This document shows, in pieces, positions 9,912 through 17,799 of a DNA stretch of 64,000 nucleotides (its first letter is position 1; every line of letters starts with the position of its first letter). The stretch lies in assembly GCF_900110765.1 (NCBI RefSeq), contig NZ_FOEO01000015.1, forward strand, positions 1 through 64,000, read 5' to 3'. The DNA comes from Pseudomonas sp. NFACC02 (GTDB lineage: Bacteria; Pseudomonadota; Gammaproteobacteria; Pseudomonadales; Pseudomonadaceae). A program made the translations under genes and the position numbers. The notes below the pieces were generated by a model. It did not search any database. It saw only the letters and a list, made by a program, of their open reading frames with translations, and was not told the origin of the DNA.

Positions 9912-10217
9912 ATGAGTGGAGTACTTAATTTCGACAACCCCCTTGAGCTTCCAGCGCAGCTGCGATGGAAGCGTGCAGACGAGTCGGAGCTGACGGGCCG
10001 CACAATTCGAACACGCAACTACAACACGTTTGTTGCGAGCTGCATGATTAGCTCTTTGGCATTACTGGGGATAACTTATGCCTAGATCCATTCTCCCCGT
10101 CGCTTGGAAACTATTTACCCAACATACTAATCAGCACATATTTTTACACTGCCCTGTGTTTTCGCAATATTGGGCATAACCCACAAAACAATGAATTTCG
10201 CCGTTCGCTTCACCAGA
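9912..10217 (+). pseudogene. decayed third copy of the immunity-like gene
   Basis: One base after copy 2 stops, ATG 9912 opens 57 codons ending at TAG 10083-10085. They are clearly homologous to the other copies (PLELPAQLRWKRADE, TIRTRNYNTFVASC). The same frame continues past a second stop (TAA 10128-10130) and regains homology at THKTMNFAVRFTR (10179-10217), matching MTHQKMNFAYRFTHSG. Everything downstream, including the second half of the family, is missing. No effector-tail fragment precedes this copy. It is a truncated, stop-containing relic. Confidence 0.82.
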
Positions 10218-10255
10218 GACCAGCGATGGGTCAACATTCGCCAGCCCCGCAGTGC

Positions 10256-12073
10256 TTAAAACGATGCCGAGCGTGGGCGGGTGTTTTCGGTGTCCTCCCG
10301 GTGTGTGCTCGGCGGTTCAACAGATTGCGATCTTGACGGTGGAACAGAGGACGATGAGGCGGGTGACGGCGGCAGAGGAGGCAGTGGCGCCGAACTGATC
10401 GTCTCTGTCGAATATTCGGAAGGGCTGCGCTCATGGCTGGAGAGACTCGCCCCATCCAGTCCGCCCTCGCTACGCGCGGCTTGGAGTGCTTCGGCGGCCA
10501 GACTTTCCCTCAGCAGTGCCGCGCCGGGCGTTTCGATTTCGATCACTTCTTCGTCGCTGTCGGAAGAAGCCGCGAGCGGTTCAGCCACGGGTGAACCCGC
10601 GCGGTGTTCGCTCGCTAAAGGACTGGCGGGTGTTCTCGGAGCAGGCGATGGCGCCCTGGACGACTGCCTCGACACGTGACCTGAGCCCTCCTCACCCGGC
10701 CTGGAGCGGGTTGATGGAAGCTCACCCAGCACAAATTCGTTAGACGCAGGCCGCGGAGGTGTTTCACTGACCGGGGTGCCCGGCGCCGCCGTTTCGTCAT
10801 CCACCACGTCGGTCACCTCAGGGAGCGCTGGGGCAGCGGCGACTTCGGCGCGAATTTTGGCGTGGGCCTGGTAGGTCTGGTTGATCATCGGATACATCAG
10901 TCCGAACGCAGCGGCGCTGACCGAGTTATTCAACAGGCTGACAACACCTGCGGCGGGGTGGCCCGCTGCGTTTGTGACTTGTTGAAAGATCAAGGATGCG
11001 GCGTTGGCACTGTTATTCCACGCTAACCGCGTCGGGGAATGATCCAGCAGCCGTTGGTAGTCTTTGGCCGGAAGTAGCGCCGCCGCGTCGAACCGTTGTG
11101 CGCTTTGCTGTCCTCCGACCTGCTTGTTCTCGAAATGCTTGCCCAGGAAAGCATCGACCACCTCGACCGCCGTGTTGCAAACGGCGCGCGCCGTGGCGAC
11201 CAGCGCGATGGCCTTCTGTAACTCGCTCCCTGTCAGTTGCTTCCCGTCAGGCCCACTCACACCGCCGCCGGACACCTGCTGTCCATCCGGCAGCAGACGC
11301 CGCGCCAGGGCATCTTGAGCCATGCCCATCGCCAGGGTCATGACCGTATAAACGCACGCCATTTTCGTCATGTTCTTCTCGTTGACGCCGTGGGTGGCGC
11401 CCGATGAGCGGGTGAACGCAAGCGTGGCCTGACCGCTTTCCCGTGTTGCGGCATACACCAGATTCCGCATTTGCGTGGCAAACAACCGGGAAGTCAGGTC
11501 ATGGTTGCCCGCCGCCAGACCGATCACGGAAACGGTCGCGAAGAGCGCTTCAGCACTGATCTGAGCCCGTGTGACCGCTTTGGAGTCGCGCTCCTGGCTG
11601 GCTATTTTGCGGGCTCTGACGTCATCAGGCAGGCCCGCAAACTCGTCGCGACTCACCCCCATATGCCCTGCCACGCCGACGTTGTGCTCGGTCGCGCGGT
11701 TCATTCGTCCTTCACGCACGTGGGTGTGGGCGAGGATGGTCGCCAACGACATAGCCACTTGCAGGGACACCGCGATCGCCGGGTGTTTTTCCCGCAGCGC
11801 GGAAAACAACTGCATCGACACTTCTTCACGCATGAAGGTCGGCCCCCCGCAGGTGATCGCCTGCTGCGCCATCTGCCCGACGAAAGCGCCCGCAGTCGCC
11901 AGCGCCGTCTCAAGATGAGGCTGTGCGGCGTGAGTGCGATCCCGAAACGCCTGAACGAATGCATTCAGCCGTGAAGGGTTGGCCTGACCCCTTTCCAGTT
12001 CATTGGGTGTCGGTTCCTCCGCTCGCAGACGGGAAGCCAACGCATGAGGAGACGGTGCGTTTATGGGGATCAT
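10256..12073 (-). CDS. candidate type III effector, family not recognised
   Basis: A 605-residue protein, second gene of an operon behind a hrp box. The start overlaps the preceding gene's stop (ATGA at 12070-12073). The N-terminus MIPINAPSPHAL has Pro/Ile at positions 3-4 and no acidic residue in the first 12, as in P. syringae type III signals; Ser content of the first 50 is only about 6 percent, so the fit is partial. Residues 45-430 are predicted helical with several apolar stretches (VYTVMTLAMGMAQDAL, AIALVATARAVCNTAVEVVD, VSAAAFGLMYPMINQTYQ). From about residue 435 to the end it is Pro/Ser/Glu-rich and probably disordered (PPLPPSPASSSSVPPS). No enzyme motif was found. The effector call rests on promoter, chaperone-like partner and N-terminus. 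Confidence 0.6.
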   Translation of the reverse strand: MIPINAPSPHALASRLRAEEPTPNELERGQANPSRLNAFVQAFRDRTHAAQPHLETALATAGAFVGQMAQQAITCGGPTFMREEVSMQLFSALREKHPAIAVSLQVAMSLATILAHTHVREGRMNRATEHNVGVAGHMGVSRDEFAGLPDDVRARKIASQERDSKAVTRAQISAEALFATVSVIGLAAGNHDLTSRLFATQMRNLVYAATRESGQATLAFTRSSGATHGVNEKNMTKMACVYTVMTLAMGMAQDALARRLLPDGQQVSGGGVSGPDGKQLTGSELQKAIALVATARAVCNTAVEVVDAFLGKHFENKQVGGQQSAQRFDAAALLPAKDYQRLLDHSPTRLAWNNSANAASLIFQQVTNAAGHPAAGVVSLLNNSVSAAAFGLMYPMINQTYQAHAKIRAEVAAAPALPEVTDVVDDETAAPGTPVSETPPRPASNEFVLGELPSTRSRPGEEGSGHVSRQSSRAPSPAPRTPASPLASEHRAGSPVAEPLAASSDSDEEVIEIETPGAALLRESLAAEALQAARSEGGLDGASLSSHERSPSEYSTETISSAPLPPLPPSPASSSSVPPSRSQSVEPPSTHREDTENTRPRSASF

Positions 12074-13152
12074 TGGAAGGTCCTCGCGGACAAAGAAGTG
12101 GTCGCCCGAACGGGCTGATCGGGCGTTTGCAGAGACAACGCCAGCATGACGAAACTCATCAACGTGTCCGCCAAGGCCTGGCCATCCAGCCCTGTGGCGT
12201 CCCACCGCGTAAACAGACGGGTGCCTTTGGGATCGAGCGCGATACAGGCACCCGCCAGCGTCATGAGGTGCAGGTTCATGACCAATGCCTCTTTGTGCTG
12301 GGCGGCCGTGCGCAGCGGCCGCTTGATGACCGTGCTGAGCAAAAGGCTCCGGCCATCGCCATCCGCCATGATCTCAACAGGAAGCCCCATCAAGGTGACT
12401 GAACTGACGGTGCCCAACGGCTGTTTGCGCTCGATGTCCAGTACACCCAACATCTGATCCACCAGCCCCAGATGCCAGTCGAGCGTCAACGACTGCGCGG
12501 CAGAAGCGGCGGCGTGCTGCTTGAGCCGCTCACGGAACACCTGCCCGTCGGCGTCCAGTACTGGGCCCCCTTCGATGGGCTCCATTTGCACCGACGCGTC
12601 CGCGGAGGGCTGATGACTGATGCCCAGCGCCAGGCTGTCGGCAAGACATCCCATCAATGACAGCGCCCCACTCAATGCCTGAACGTCGCCCTCCAGATGA
12701 AAAGGAATGCGCAGGCTGGCGACGGCAGTACCCTGTTCGTTCAGCCCGAACGAGCAATGATCCAGACCCGGGGCAACGCTGTTCGCCCACAGCAGCATTT
12801 CATGCCACTGATGCCGGGCGACCATAGAAGGCGGCTGCAGGTAACCCTGCACCCACCACTCGGTCACGGGTCCTATCGGTCGGTTGAACATCATGATTCG
12901 AGTCGAGCCCAGCGTGAGCAAGCCGCTGGTAGAGAACGCCAGTGCCTGGGGCTTCTCGACCGAGGCGCCCTGCGCACCTTTCAGCAACCACGATTGCAGC
13001 GTCGGCGAGATGTCCAGCGCCGAGCCTGATCCGGAGTTACGCACAGGCTCTTCACGGAAGCGTTTTGCTTTTGAAGCGGGCTGGGCGACGTCGTCGGTCA
13101 TCGCGCGCAGGTCGCCCATCGTCAAGGTCGTTGTGGGTGGGGCGGTATTCAT
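12070..13152 (-). CDS. putative type III secretion chaperone with two CesT-like domains
   Basis: A 360-residue protein, first gene after the hrp box. Two segments show the class I chaperone plan (helix, strands, helix, strands, helix): roughly residues 45-180 (WWVQGYLQPP, WHEMLLWANSV, CSFGLNEQGTAVASLRIPF) and 215-345 (HLGLVDQMLGVL, VTLMGLPVEIMAD, KEALVMNLHLMTLAGACIAL, LDGQALADTLMSFVMLAL). Class I chaperones usually have 130-160 residues and dimerise, so this looks like a fused pair. ATG 13152 is chosen, about 115 nt from the hrp box; an in-frame start at 13239 would lie nearer the promoter but its peptide looks non-coding. The call comes from fold pattern by eye and from context. Confidence 0.58.
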   Translation of the reverse strand: MNTAPPTTTLTMGDLRAMTDDVAQPASKAKRFREEPVRNSGSGSALDISPTLQSWLLKGAQGASVEKPQALAFSTSGLLTLGSTRIMMFNRPIGPVTEWWVQGYLQPPSMVARHQWHEMLLWANSVAPGLDHCSFGLNEQGTAVASLRIPFHLEGDVQALSGALSLMGCLADSLALGISHQPSADASVQMEPIEGGPVLDADGQVFRERLKQHAAASAAQSLTLDWHLGLVDQMLGVLDIERKQPLGTVSSVTLMGLPVEIMADGDGRSLLLSTVIKRPLRTAAQHKEALVMNLHLMTLAGACIALDPKGTRLFTRWDATGLDGQALADTLMSFVMLALSLQTPDQPVRATTSLSARTFQ

Positions 13153-13266
13153 CGTGGCTACTCTCCTGTCAGCGAGTCGAGTGGGCGTGAACACTGCGGC
13201 GCTCTCGGCCGCGCCATGGATCCCTTGGTCTACGAGCATCGCCCTTCGTGTTCACGGGTTTTCCGG

Positions 13267-13295
13267 TGAGTGGCCCGCCGCGCTGGACCGGTTCC
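13267..13295 (-). promoter_or_regulatory. hrp box (HrpL-dependent promoter)
   Basis: On the minus strand the sequence reads GGAACC (13295-13290), exactly 16 nt, then CCACTCA (13273-13267). This matches the established HrpL consensus GGAACC-N16-CCACNNA at every fixed position. It points left toward the chaperone-like gene whose ATG is at 13152. HrpL is the ECF sigma factor that switches on type III secretion genes and effectors in the P. syringae group, so the two-gene operon is expected to be induced in planta. Confidence 0.9.
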
Positions 13296-13460
13296 CGCAG
13301 CCGTCACGAAATCGTCATCTGTGAATCACCGCAGGGTGGCGGACATGGCAGGCGTCGACGCCAGGATCTGAACCATTCGACGGACTTCCTCTCTTAGTCC
13401 CAGACAACCGGCATCCCCCGCCGTCTACACTTCCTACACGACAAAAAAGAGGATTTCCCC

Positions 13461-14354
13461 ATGCTCTGGAAAAAAGGACGTCGCAGCGACAACGTCGTCG
13501 ACGCGCGCGACGACACCGGTGGCGGTGGCGGCGGTGGAATGCGCATTGGCGGCAAGGGCCTGGGCATCGGCGGGATTGTGATCATCGTCGCCATCGGTCT
13601 GTTGACCGGGCAGGACCCCATGCAGATTCTCGGGCAGATCGCTGGTCAGGTGGGAACGCAGCAAACCTCGGCGGTCAATCCGCAAACGCGACAGGCGCCG
13701 CCCGCCAATGACGAGCAGGCGGACTTCGTGCGGGCGATTCTTGGGGACACCGAAGACACGTGGGGGCAGATTTTCCAACAGGGCGGGCGTCAGTATAAAA
13801 ATCCGACCCTGATTCTGTTCCGTGGGCAGGTTCAGTCGGCCTGCGGCTATGCGACCTCGGCCAGCGGGCCGTTTTATTGCCCCGGCGATCAGCGGGTGTA
13901 CCTGGACATGGAGTTCTTCCGGGAAATGACGCAGAGGTTCAAGGCCGCCGGGGATTTCGCTCAGGCTTACGTGATTGCACATGAAGTTGGCCACCATGTG
14001 CAGACCTTGCTGGGCGTTTCAGCTAAAGTTGACGCCGCCCGCCAGCGTGGCATGCGCATGGAGGGAGACAACGGTCTGTTGGTGCGTCAGGAGTTGCAAG
14101 CCGACTGCCTTGCCGGTGTTTGGGCCTATAACGCGCAAAAGCGTTTGAACTGGCTTGAACCGGGTGATATTGAAGAGGCGCTGAACGCCGCCAACGCCAT
14201 TGGCGATGACCGTTTGCAGCAGCAGAGCCAAGGGCGTGTAGTACCGGACTCGTTCACACACGGGACGTCTGCCCAGCGAGTGCGCTGGTTCAAGACAGGT
14301 TTTGCCCAAGGACAAATCAACCAATGCGATACATTCGCCGCCAAGAGCCTCTGA
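13461..14354 (+). CDS. ypfJ: neutral zinc metallopeptidase, YpfJ family
   Basis: A 297-residue member of the putative neutral zinc peptidase family (Pfam Zn_peptidase). A short cytoplasmic start with a Gly run is followed by one membrane anchor at about residues 33-52 (IGGIVIIVAIGLLTG). The catalytic motif HEVGHHVQ lies near residue 175, with a downstream glutamate region (RQELQADCLAG) typical of the third zinc ligand. CPGDQRVYLD also fits the family. The substrate is not known for the family. The ATG at 13461 follows GAGGA. The next gene starts 5 nt after the stop, so the two may be co-transcribed. Confidence 0.9.
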   Translation: MLWKKGRRSDNVVDARDDTGGGGGGGMRIGGKGLGIGGIVIIVAIGLLTGQDPMQILGQIAGQVGTQQTSAVNPQTRQAPPANDEQADFVRAILGDTEDTWGQIFQQGGRQYKNPTLILFRGQVQSACGYATSASGPFYCPGDQRVYLDMEFFREMTQRFKAAGDFAQAYVIAHEVGHHVQTLLGVSAKVDAARQRGMRMEGDNGLLVRQELQADCLAGVWAYNAQKRLNWLEPGDIEEALNAANAIGDDRLQQQSQGRVVPDSFTHGTSAQRVRWFKTGFAQGQINQCDTFAAKSL

Positions 14355-14358
14355 TCAC

Positions 14359-15348
14359 ATGATGAAACCGCTTTCGATCCTGTTGTTGGGCACCCTGATG
14401 AGCGTCACTGCTCATGCTGCGGATCAGGCGGTCAAAGCCATCAGCCCCGACCGGCTACTGATCAACGGAACGTCACAGGCCACACTGGGCCTGAGCCAAA
14501 GCTGGGTGCGTCCCAGCCCGCAGATTCAGCGGGTGGTCATTGTCTTTCACGGACGTCTGCGCAATGCGCAGACCTATCTACGCAGTGTCGAACGCGCGGC
14601 GAACCAGTCCAAGCAGCGCTCCCGAACCCTGCTGATCGCGCCACAGTTCCTCAACGAAAAGGACATCGCCGCTCACCATTTGCCGGAAACGATCCTGCGC
14701 TGGCACGGCAACGACTGGATGGCCGGTGACAAATCGATCGGGGCCAAGCCAGTCAGCTCGTTCGTGGTCATCGATCATATCCTCAAGCGGTTGAGCGACA
14801 GCAAGCTGTTCCCGAACCTGAAAGAAATCGTGATTGCCGGGCACTCGGGTGGGGCACAGGTGGTGCAACGCTACGCGATGATCGGCGGGAAGGAAGACGC
14901 GCTGCTGAAGAAGGAAGGCATCAAGCTGCGCTATGTGATCGCCAACCCGTCGTCCTATGCGTACTTCGACGCCACGCGGCCGCTGCCGGTGACGACCGCC
15001 ACGTGCCCGACGTTCGACACCTGGAAATACGGTCTGAACAAGCTGCCGGCCTATGCGGACAAGCAAACCGCCGCAGAGCTGGAGGCCGGGTATGTGAAGC
15101 GTGATATCACGTACTTGCTGGGCGAACTGGACACCGATCCGAACCATCCTGCGCTGGACAAAGACTGCGCCGCCGAAGCCCAAGGGCCCTATCGGCTGGC
15201 GCGTGGCCACAACTACTTCGATTACCTGACCAAGCGCCATCCTGAAGGCCTGAATCAGCGTCTGGTGGAAGTCAAAGGCGTAGGCCACAGCGGCAACGGG
15301 ATGTTCACCTCGCCTGAGGGCCAGGCGGCGTTGTTCAAGGGGAATTGA
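14359..15348 (+). CDS. secreted alpha/beta hydrolase
   Basis: A 329-residue (or 328) periplasmic or exported hydrolase. The start is one of two adjacent ATGs at 14359/14362, giving a signal peptide ending VTAHA, cleaved near residue 20. The oxyanion region VVIVFHGRLRNAQTY and the nucleophile elbow GHSGGAQ (about residue 167) mark the alpha/beta hydrolase fold. An acidic segment and a late GVGHSGNGM (about residue 315) could give the catalytic His. Resembles uncharacterised poly-hydroxyalkanoate-depolymerase-like or esterase proteins, but the substrate cannot be stated. It follows ypfJ by 5 nt. Confidence 0.75.
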   Translation: MMKPLSILLLGTLMSVTAHAADQAVKAISPDRLLINGTSQATLGLSQSWVRPSPQIQRVVIVFHGRLRNAQTYLRSVERAANQSKQRSRTLLIAPQFLNEKDIAAHHLPETILRWHGNDWMAGDKSIGAKPVSSFVVIDHILKRLSDSKLFPNLKEIVIAGHSGGAQVVQRYAMIGGKEDALLKKEGIKLRYVIANPSSYAYFDATRPLPVTTATCPTFDTWKYGLNKLPAYADKQTAAELEAGYVKRDITYLLGELDTDPNHPALDKDCAAEAQGPYRLARGHNYFDYLTKRHPEGLNQRLVEVKGVGHSGNGMFTSPEGQAALFKGN

Positions 15349-15433
15349 TCAACGCGTGCTCATGATCCACCCCGATCGACTGCAGGAGCCGGCTCAATGG
15401 CTCCTGCAATTTCGAGCGTAAGGTTCAGCGCCC

Positions 15434-15503
15434 ATGATCGTTCCCACGCTCCGCGTGGTAATGGCATCCTGTGACGGTCCCCGTTACCACGCGGAACGAT
15501 CAT
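15434..15503. repeat. inverted-repeat intergenic palindrome
   Basis: ATGATCGTTCC near 15434, with GCTCCGCGTGGTAATGG after it, is mirrored by CCGTTACCACGCGGAACGAT up to 15500. This makes a long imperfect hairpin between the convergent hydrolase and HAD genes. Elements of this wording are abundant in genomes of the P. syringae complex (from memory of the group). It could act as a bidirectional transcription stop, although no T-run follows. Confidence 0.65.
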
Positions 15504-15510
15504 CTCAGTA

Positions 15511-16116
15511 TCAGGGCTCGCGTCCTTCCTGCACCATCTCACGCAACACCCTGCAATCCCGCGCATGCCAGTCCGTCAATTCCGGCCACGGATTCTCCGG
15601 CAGGTTGACCAGCACCGTGTGCGTGCCGGCTGCTTTCCCGCAGGCCAGGTCGAACTGGTAATCGCCGACCATCACCATCTGCGATGGCTCGACGCTCCAG
15701 GCCTGGGCCAGTTTCAGCAGGCCGCCCGGATCAGGTTTGGGCAGTGCTTCATCGCGCCCCAGCACGTCTTCCACATTGAAACAGTCGGCAATGCCAATCG
15801 CTTCGAGCGTGACGTGCGCCAGCTCTCGCGCATTGCGGGTAAGAATGCCCAGTCGATAACCGCGAGCGGCCAGCTCCCGTACCAACTCGACGGCCCCCGG
15901 CGCAGGTTTCGATGCCACGGCCAGTTCGCGCTCATGCTCCAGCAACCACGCATGCTTCTGCGCTGCAATGTCCGCCGGCAATGCCGCCAGGTGGCTGAGA
16001 ATGTCGTCCTCCTGCGGGATGCCAAGGGCGCGTTTGATGGCGGGGAAATCATGCACCGCGATGGTCAGGGTGCCGTCCATGTCGAACACCCAGTGACGCA
16101 GTTGCCGGAGACTCAC
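15511..16116 (-). CDS. HAD-superfamily phosphatase (phosphoglycolate phosphatase-like)
   Basis: A 201-residue hydrolase with all HAD motifs: motif I DMDGTLT (about residue 13), motif II ILTRNARE, and motif III/IV lysine and acidic residues (LPKPDPGG and GDYQFDLACG). The start is a GTG at 16116 overlapping the tesB stop (GTGA), indicating translational coupling. It belongs to the subfamily IA group with a helical cap (residues 18-80). Likely dephosphorylates a small metabolite; the substrate is unknown. Confidence 0.85.
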   Translation of the reverse strand: MSLRQLRHWVFDMDGTLTIAVHDFPAIKRALGIPQEDDILSHLAALPADIAAQKHAWLLEHERELAVASKPAPGAVELVRELAARGYRLGILTRNARELAHVTLEAIGIADCFNVEDVLGRDEALPKPDPGGLLKLAQAWSVEPSQMVMVGDYQFDLACGKAAGTHTVLVNLPENPWPELTDWHARDCRVLREMVQEGREP

Positions 16117-16982
16117 GACCAGTCCTTGCGATGGCGAATCAAGCCTTCCTGACTCACCGAAGCGACGAGCTTGCCAGCCCGATTGTAGACACTGCCCCGT
16201 GAGAAACCCCGTGAGTTGCCTGCCCACGGACTGTCCATGGCGTAGAGCAGCCAGTCATCGGCCCGCAGCTCGCCGTGGAACCACAACGAATGGTCGAGGC
16301 TGGCGATCTGCATGTCCTTCTGCCAGACCGTTTTGCCGTGAGGCAGCAACGAGGTTGTGAGGAGATTGAAGTCGGAAGCGTAAGCGAGCATGTACTTGTG
16401 CAACGCCGGAATGTCCGGGAGCGTGCCATCCGCCCGGAACCAGACGTACTTTACCGGCTCGGTCGGCCTGGGGTTGTACGGGTCGGACTCGGTGACCGGG
16501 CGAAACTCGATGGGTTTGGGGCACAGAAGTTTGTCTTTCATGTGTGCGGGAATCAGGTGCTCGCGCTGACGCATCAGTTCGACTTCGGACGGCAGGTTTT
16601 CCGGGCCCACGACCTGCGGCATCTGGCTCTGGTGTTCGAAGCCTTCCTCGTCGTACTGGAATGAGGCACTGCAGGTAAAAATGGGCTGGCCCTTCTGGAT
16701 GGCCGTCACGCGGCGGGTGCTGAAACTGCCGCCGTCGCGCACGCGGTCTACCTGATAGACAACCGGCAGGTGCGCATCGCCGGGGCGCAGAAAGTAGCCG
16801 TGCAAGGAATGCACATGGCGCTCGTCTTCGACCGTCTTGCTCGCCGCCGACAGCGATTGGCCCAGCACCTGGCCACCAAAGAGCTGGGGGAAACCAAGGT
16901 CCTGGCTGCGCCCCCGGAAGAGGTTTTCTTCGATCGGCTCCAGGCTCAACAGCGATACCAGATCATCCAGCACATGGCTCAT
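16113..16982 (-). CDS. tesB: acyl-CoA thioesterase II
   Basis: A 289-residue double-hotdog thioesterase that hydrolyses medium- and long-chain acyl-CoA to free acid and CoA. Family landmarks are LFGGQVLGQSL near residue 34, VHSLHGYFLRPGD, GGSFSTRRVTAIQKG, and the C-terminal LDHSLWFHGE and FSRGSVYNRAGKLVAS. Length matches E. coli TesB (286). The ATG at 16982 is preceded by GAGGAA at a good distance; the longer in-frame start at 17105 adds an unrelated peptide. It overlaps the HAD gene by 4 nt. Confidence 0.95.
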   Translation of the reverse strand: MSHVLDDLVSLLSLEPIEENLFRGRSQDLGFPQLFGGQVLGQSLSAASKTVEDERHVHSLHGYFLRPGDAHLPVVYQVDRVRDGGSFSTRRVTAIQKGQPIFTCSASFQYDEEGFEHQSQMPQVVGPENLPSEVELMRQREHLIPAHMKDKLLCPKPIEFRPVTESDPYNPRPTEPVKYVWFRADGTLPDIPALHKYMLAYASDFNLLTTSLLPHGKTVWQKDMQIASLDHSLWFHGELRADDWLLYAMDSPWAGNSRGFSRGSVYNRAGKLVASVSQEGLIRHRKDWS

Positions 16983-17108
16983 TCGGGATTCCTCACACAC
17001 GGTCTTCACACACCATTCATTGCACGAACCGCCCATAGACGACGAAGAATGGCGGTCATGGGGCGGTGGGCGAAATGATACAGGTGTTTGTAGCTCGATT
17101 CCCACGAA

Positions 17109-17672
17109 TCACAAGGTCGCCAACCACTGCTGGCGGTTGATGCGATAGAGCACGTGAGGCCGCAACGGGTGGCCTTCCGGCAGATTCGGGTGATCGAAAT
17201 CATTGGCCGGATCGTTCTGCATGCCAATGGCTTGCATGACCTTCTGCGACGGCAAATTGCTGACCGCCGTGAACGACACGATTTCATCCAGCTCGACATG
17301 TTCGAATCCGCAGCCCAGGACCGTCCACGCGGCTTCACTGGCATACCCAAGGCCCCAATGTTCTCGTGCCAGGCGCCAGCCAATTTCCACCGCCGGGGTA
17401 AACGCGGCGTCAAAGCCCACCACGTTCAAACCGGTGAAACCGATGAACTCGCCCGTATCCTTGCGCTCAAGCGCCCACAGACCAAAGCCGTATTCGGCAA
17501 AATGCCCCCGCATGCGGCCGATCATCTTGGCGCTTTCGAGCCGCGTGAGCAGCGCAGGAAAATACCGCATCACCTGCGGATCGGCGCACATGTGAGCAAA
17601 GGTTGGCAAATCATCATCTCGCCACTGACGCATCAACAAGCGTGCGCTGTTGAGCTCAAGTATCGGCTCCAT
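17109..17672 (-). CDS. GNAT N-acetyltransferase, RimJ/RimL type
   Basis: A 187-residue cytoplasmic acetyltransferase. The N-terminal segment LNSARLLMRQWRDDDL and the acetyl-CoA loop region REHWGLGYASEAAWTVL (about residues 115-131) are characteristic of the RimJ/RimL-like GNAT proteins, followed by SFTAVSNLPSQKVMQAIGM. Members acetylate protein N-termini, small amines or drugs; the substrate here is not determinable. It lies just upstream of tesB on the same strand, with 126 nt between. Confidence 0.9.
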   Translation of the reverse strand: MEPILELNSARLLMRQWRDDDLPTFAHMCADPQVMRYFPALLTRLESAKMIGRMRGHFAEYGFGLWALERKDTGEFIGFTGLNVVGFDAAFTPAVEIGWRLAREHWGLGYASEAAWTVLGCGFEHVELDEIVSFTAVSNLPSQKVMQAIGMQNDPANDFDHPNLPEGHPLRPHVLYRINRQQWLATL

Positions 17673-17799
17673 TGAACATCTCCCCTGCCCCGCACCTCAA
17701 AGTGTTCACCAGTATCGCCACAACGGGTTCAGCCAAATCGCTGTGCGTTCGCGGTCACAACTGGCAAGATTTCCCGACGAACCTTACGCGTATGCACAC

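Noticed and set aside
10256..12073. Assignment of the effector candidate to HopM1, because of size, an overlapping chaperone-like partner and helical apolar segments
   Set aside because: The resemblance is only general. I cannot align the sequences convincingly, and HopM1 lies in the conserved effector locus beside the hrp cluster, which is absent here.
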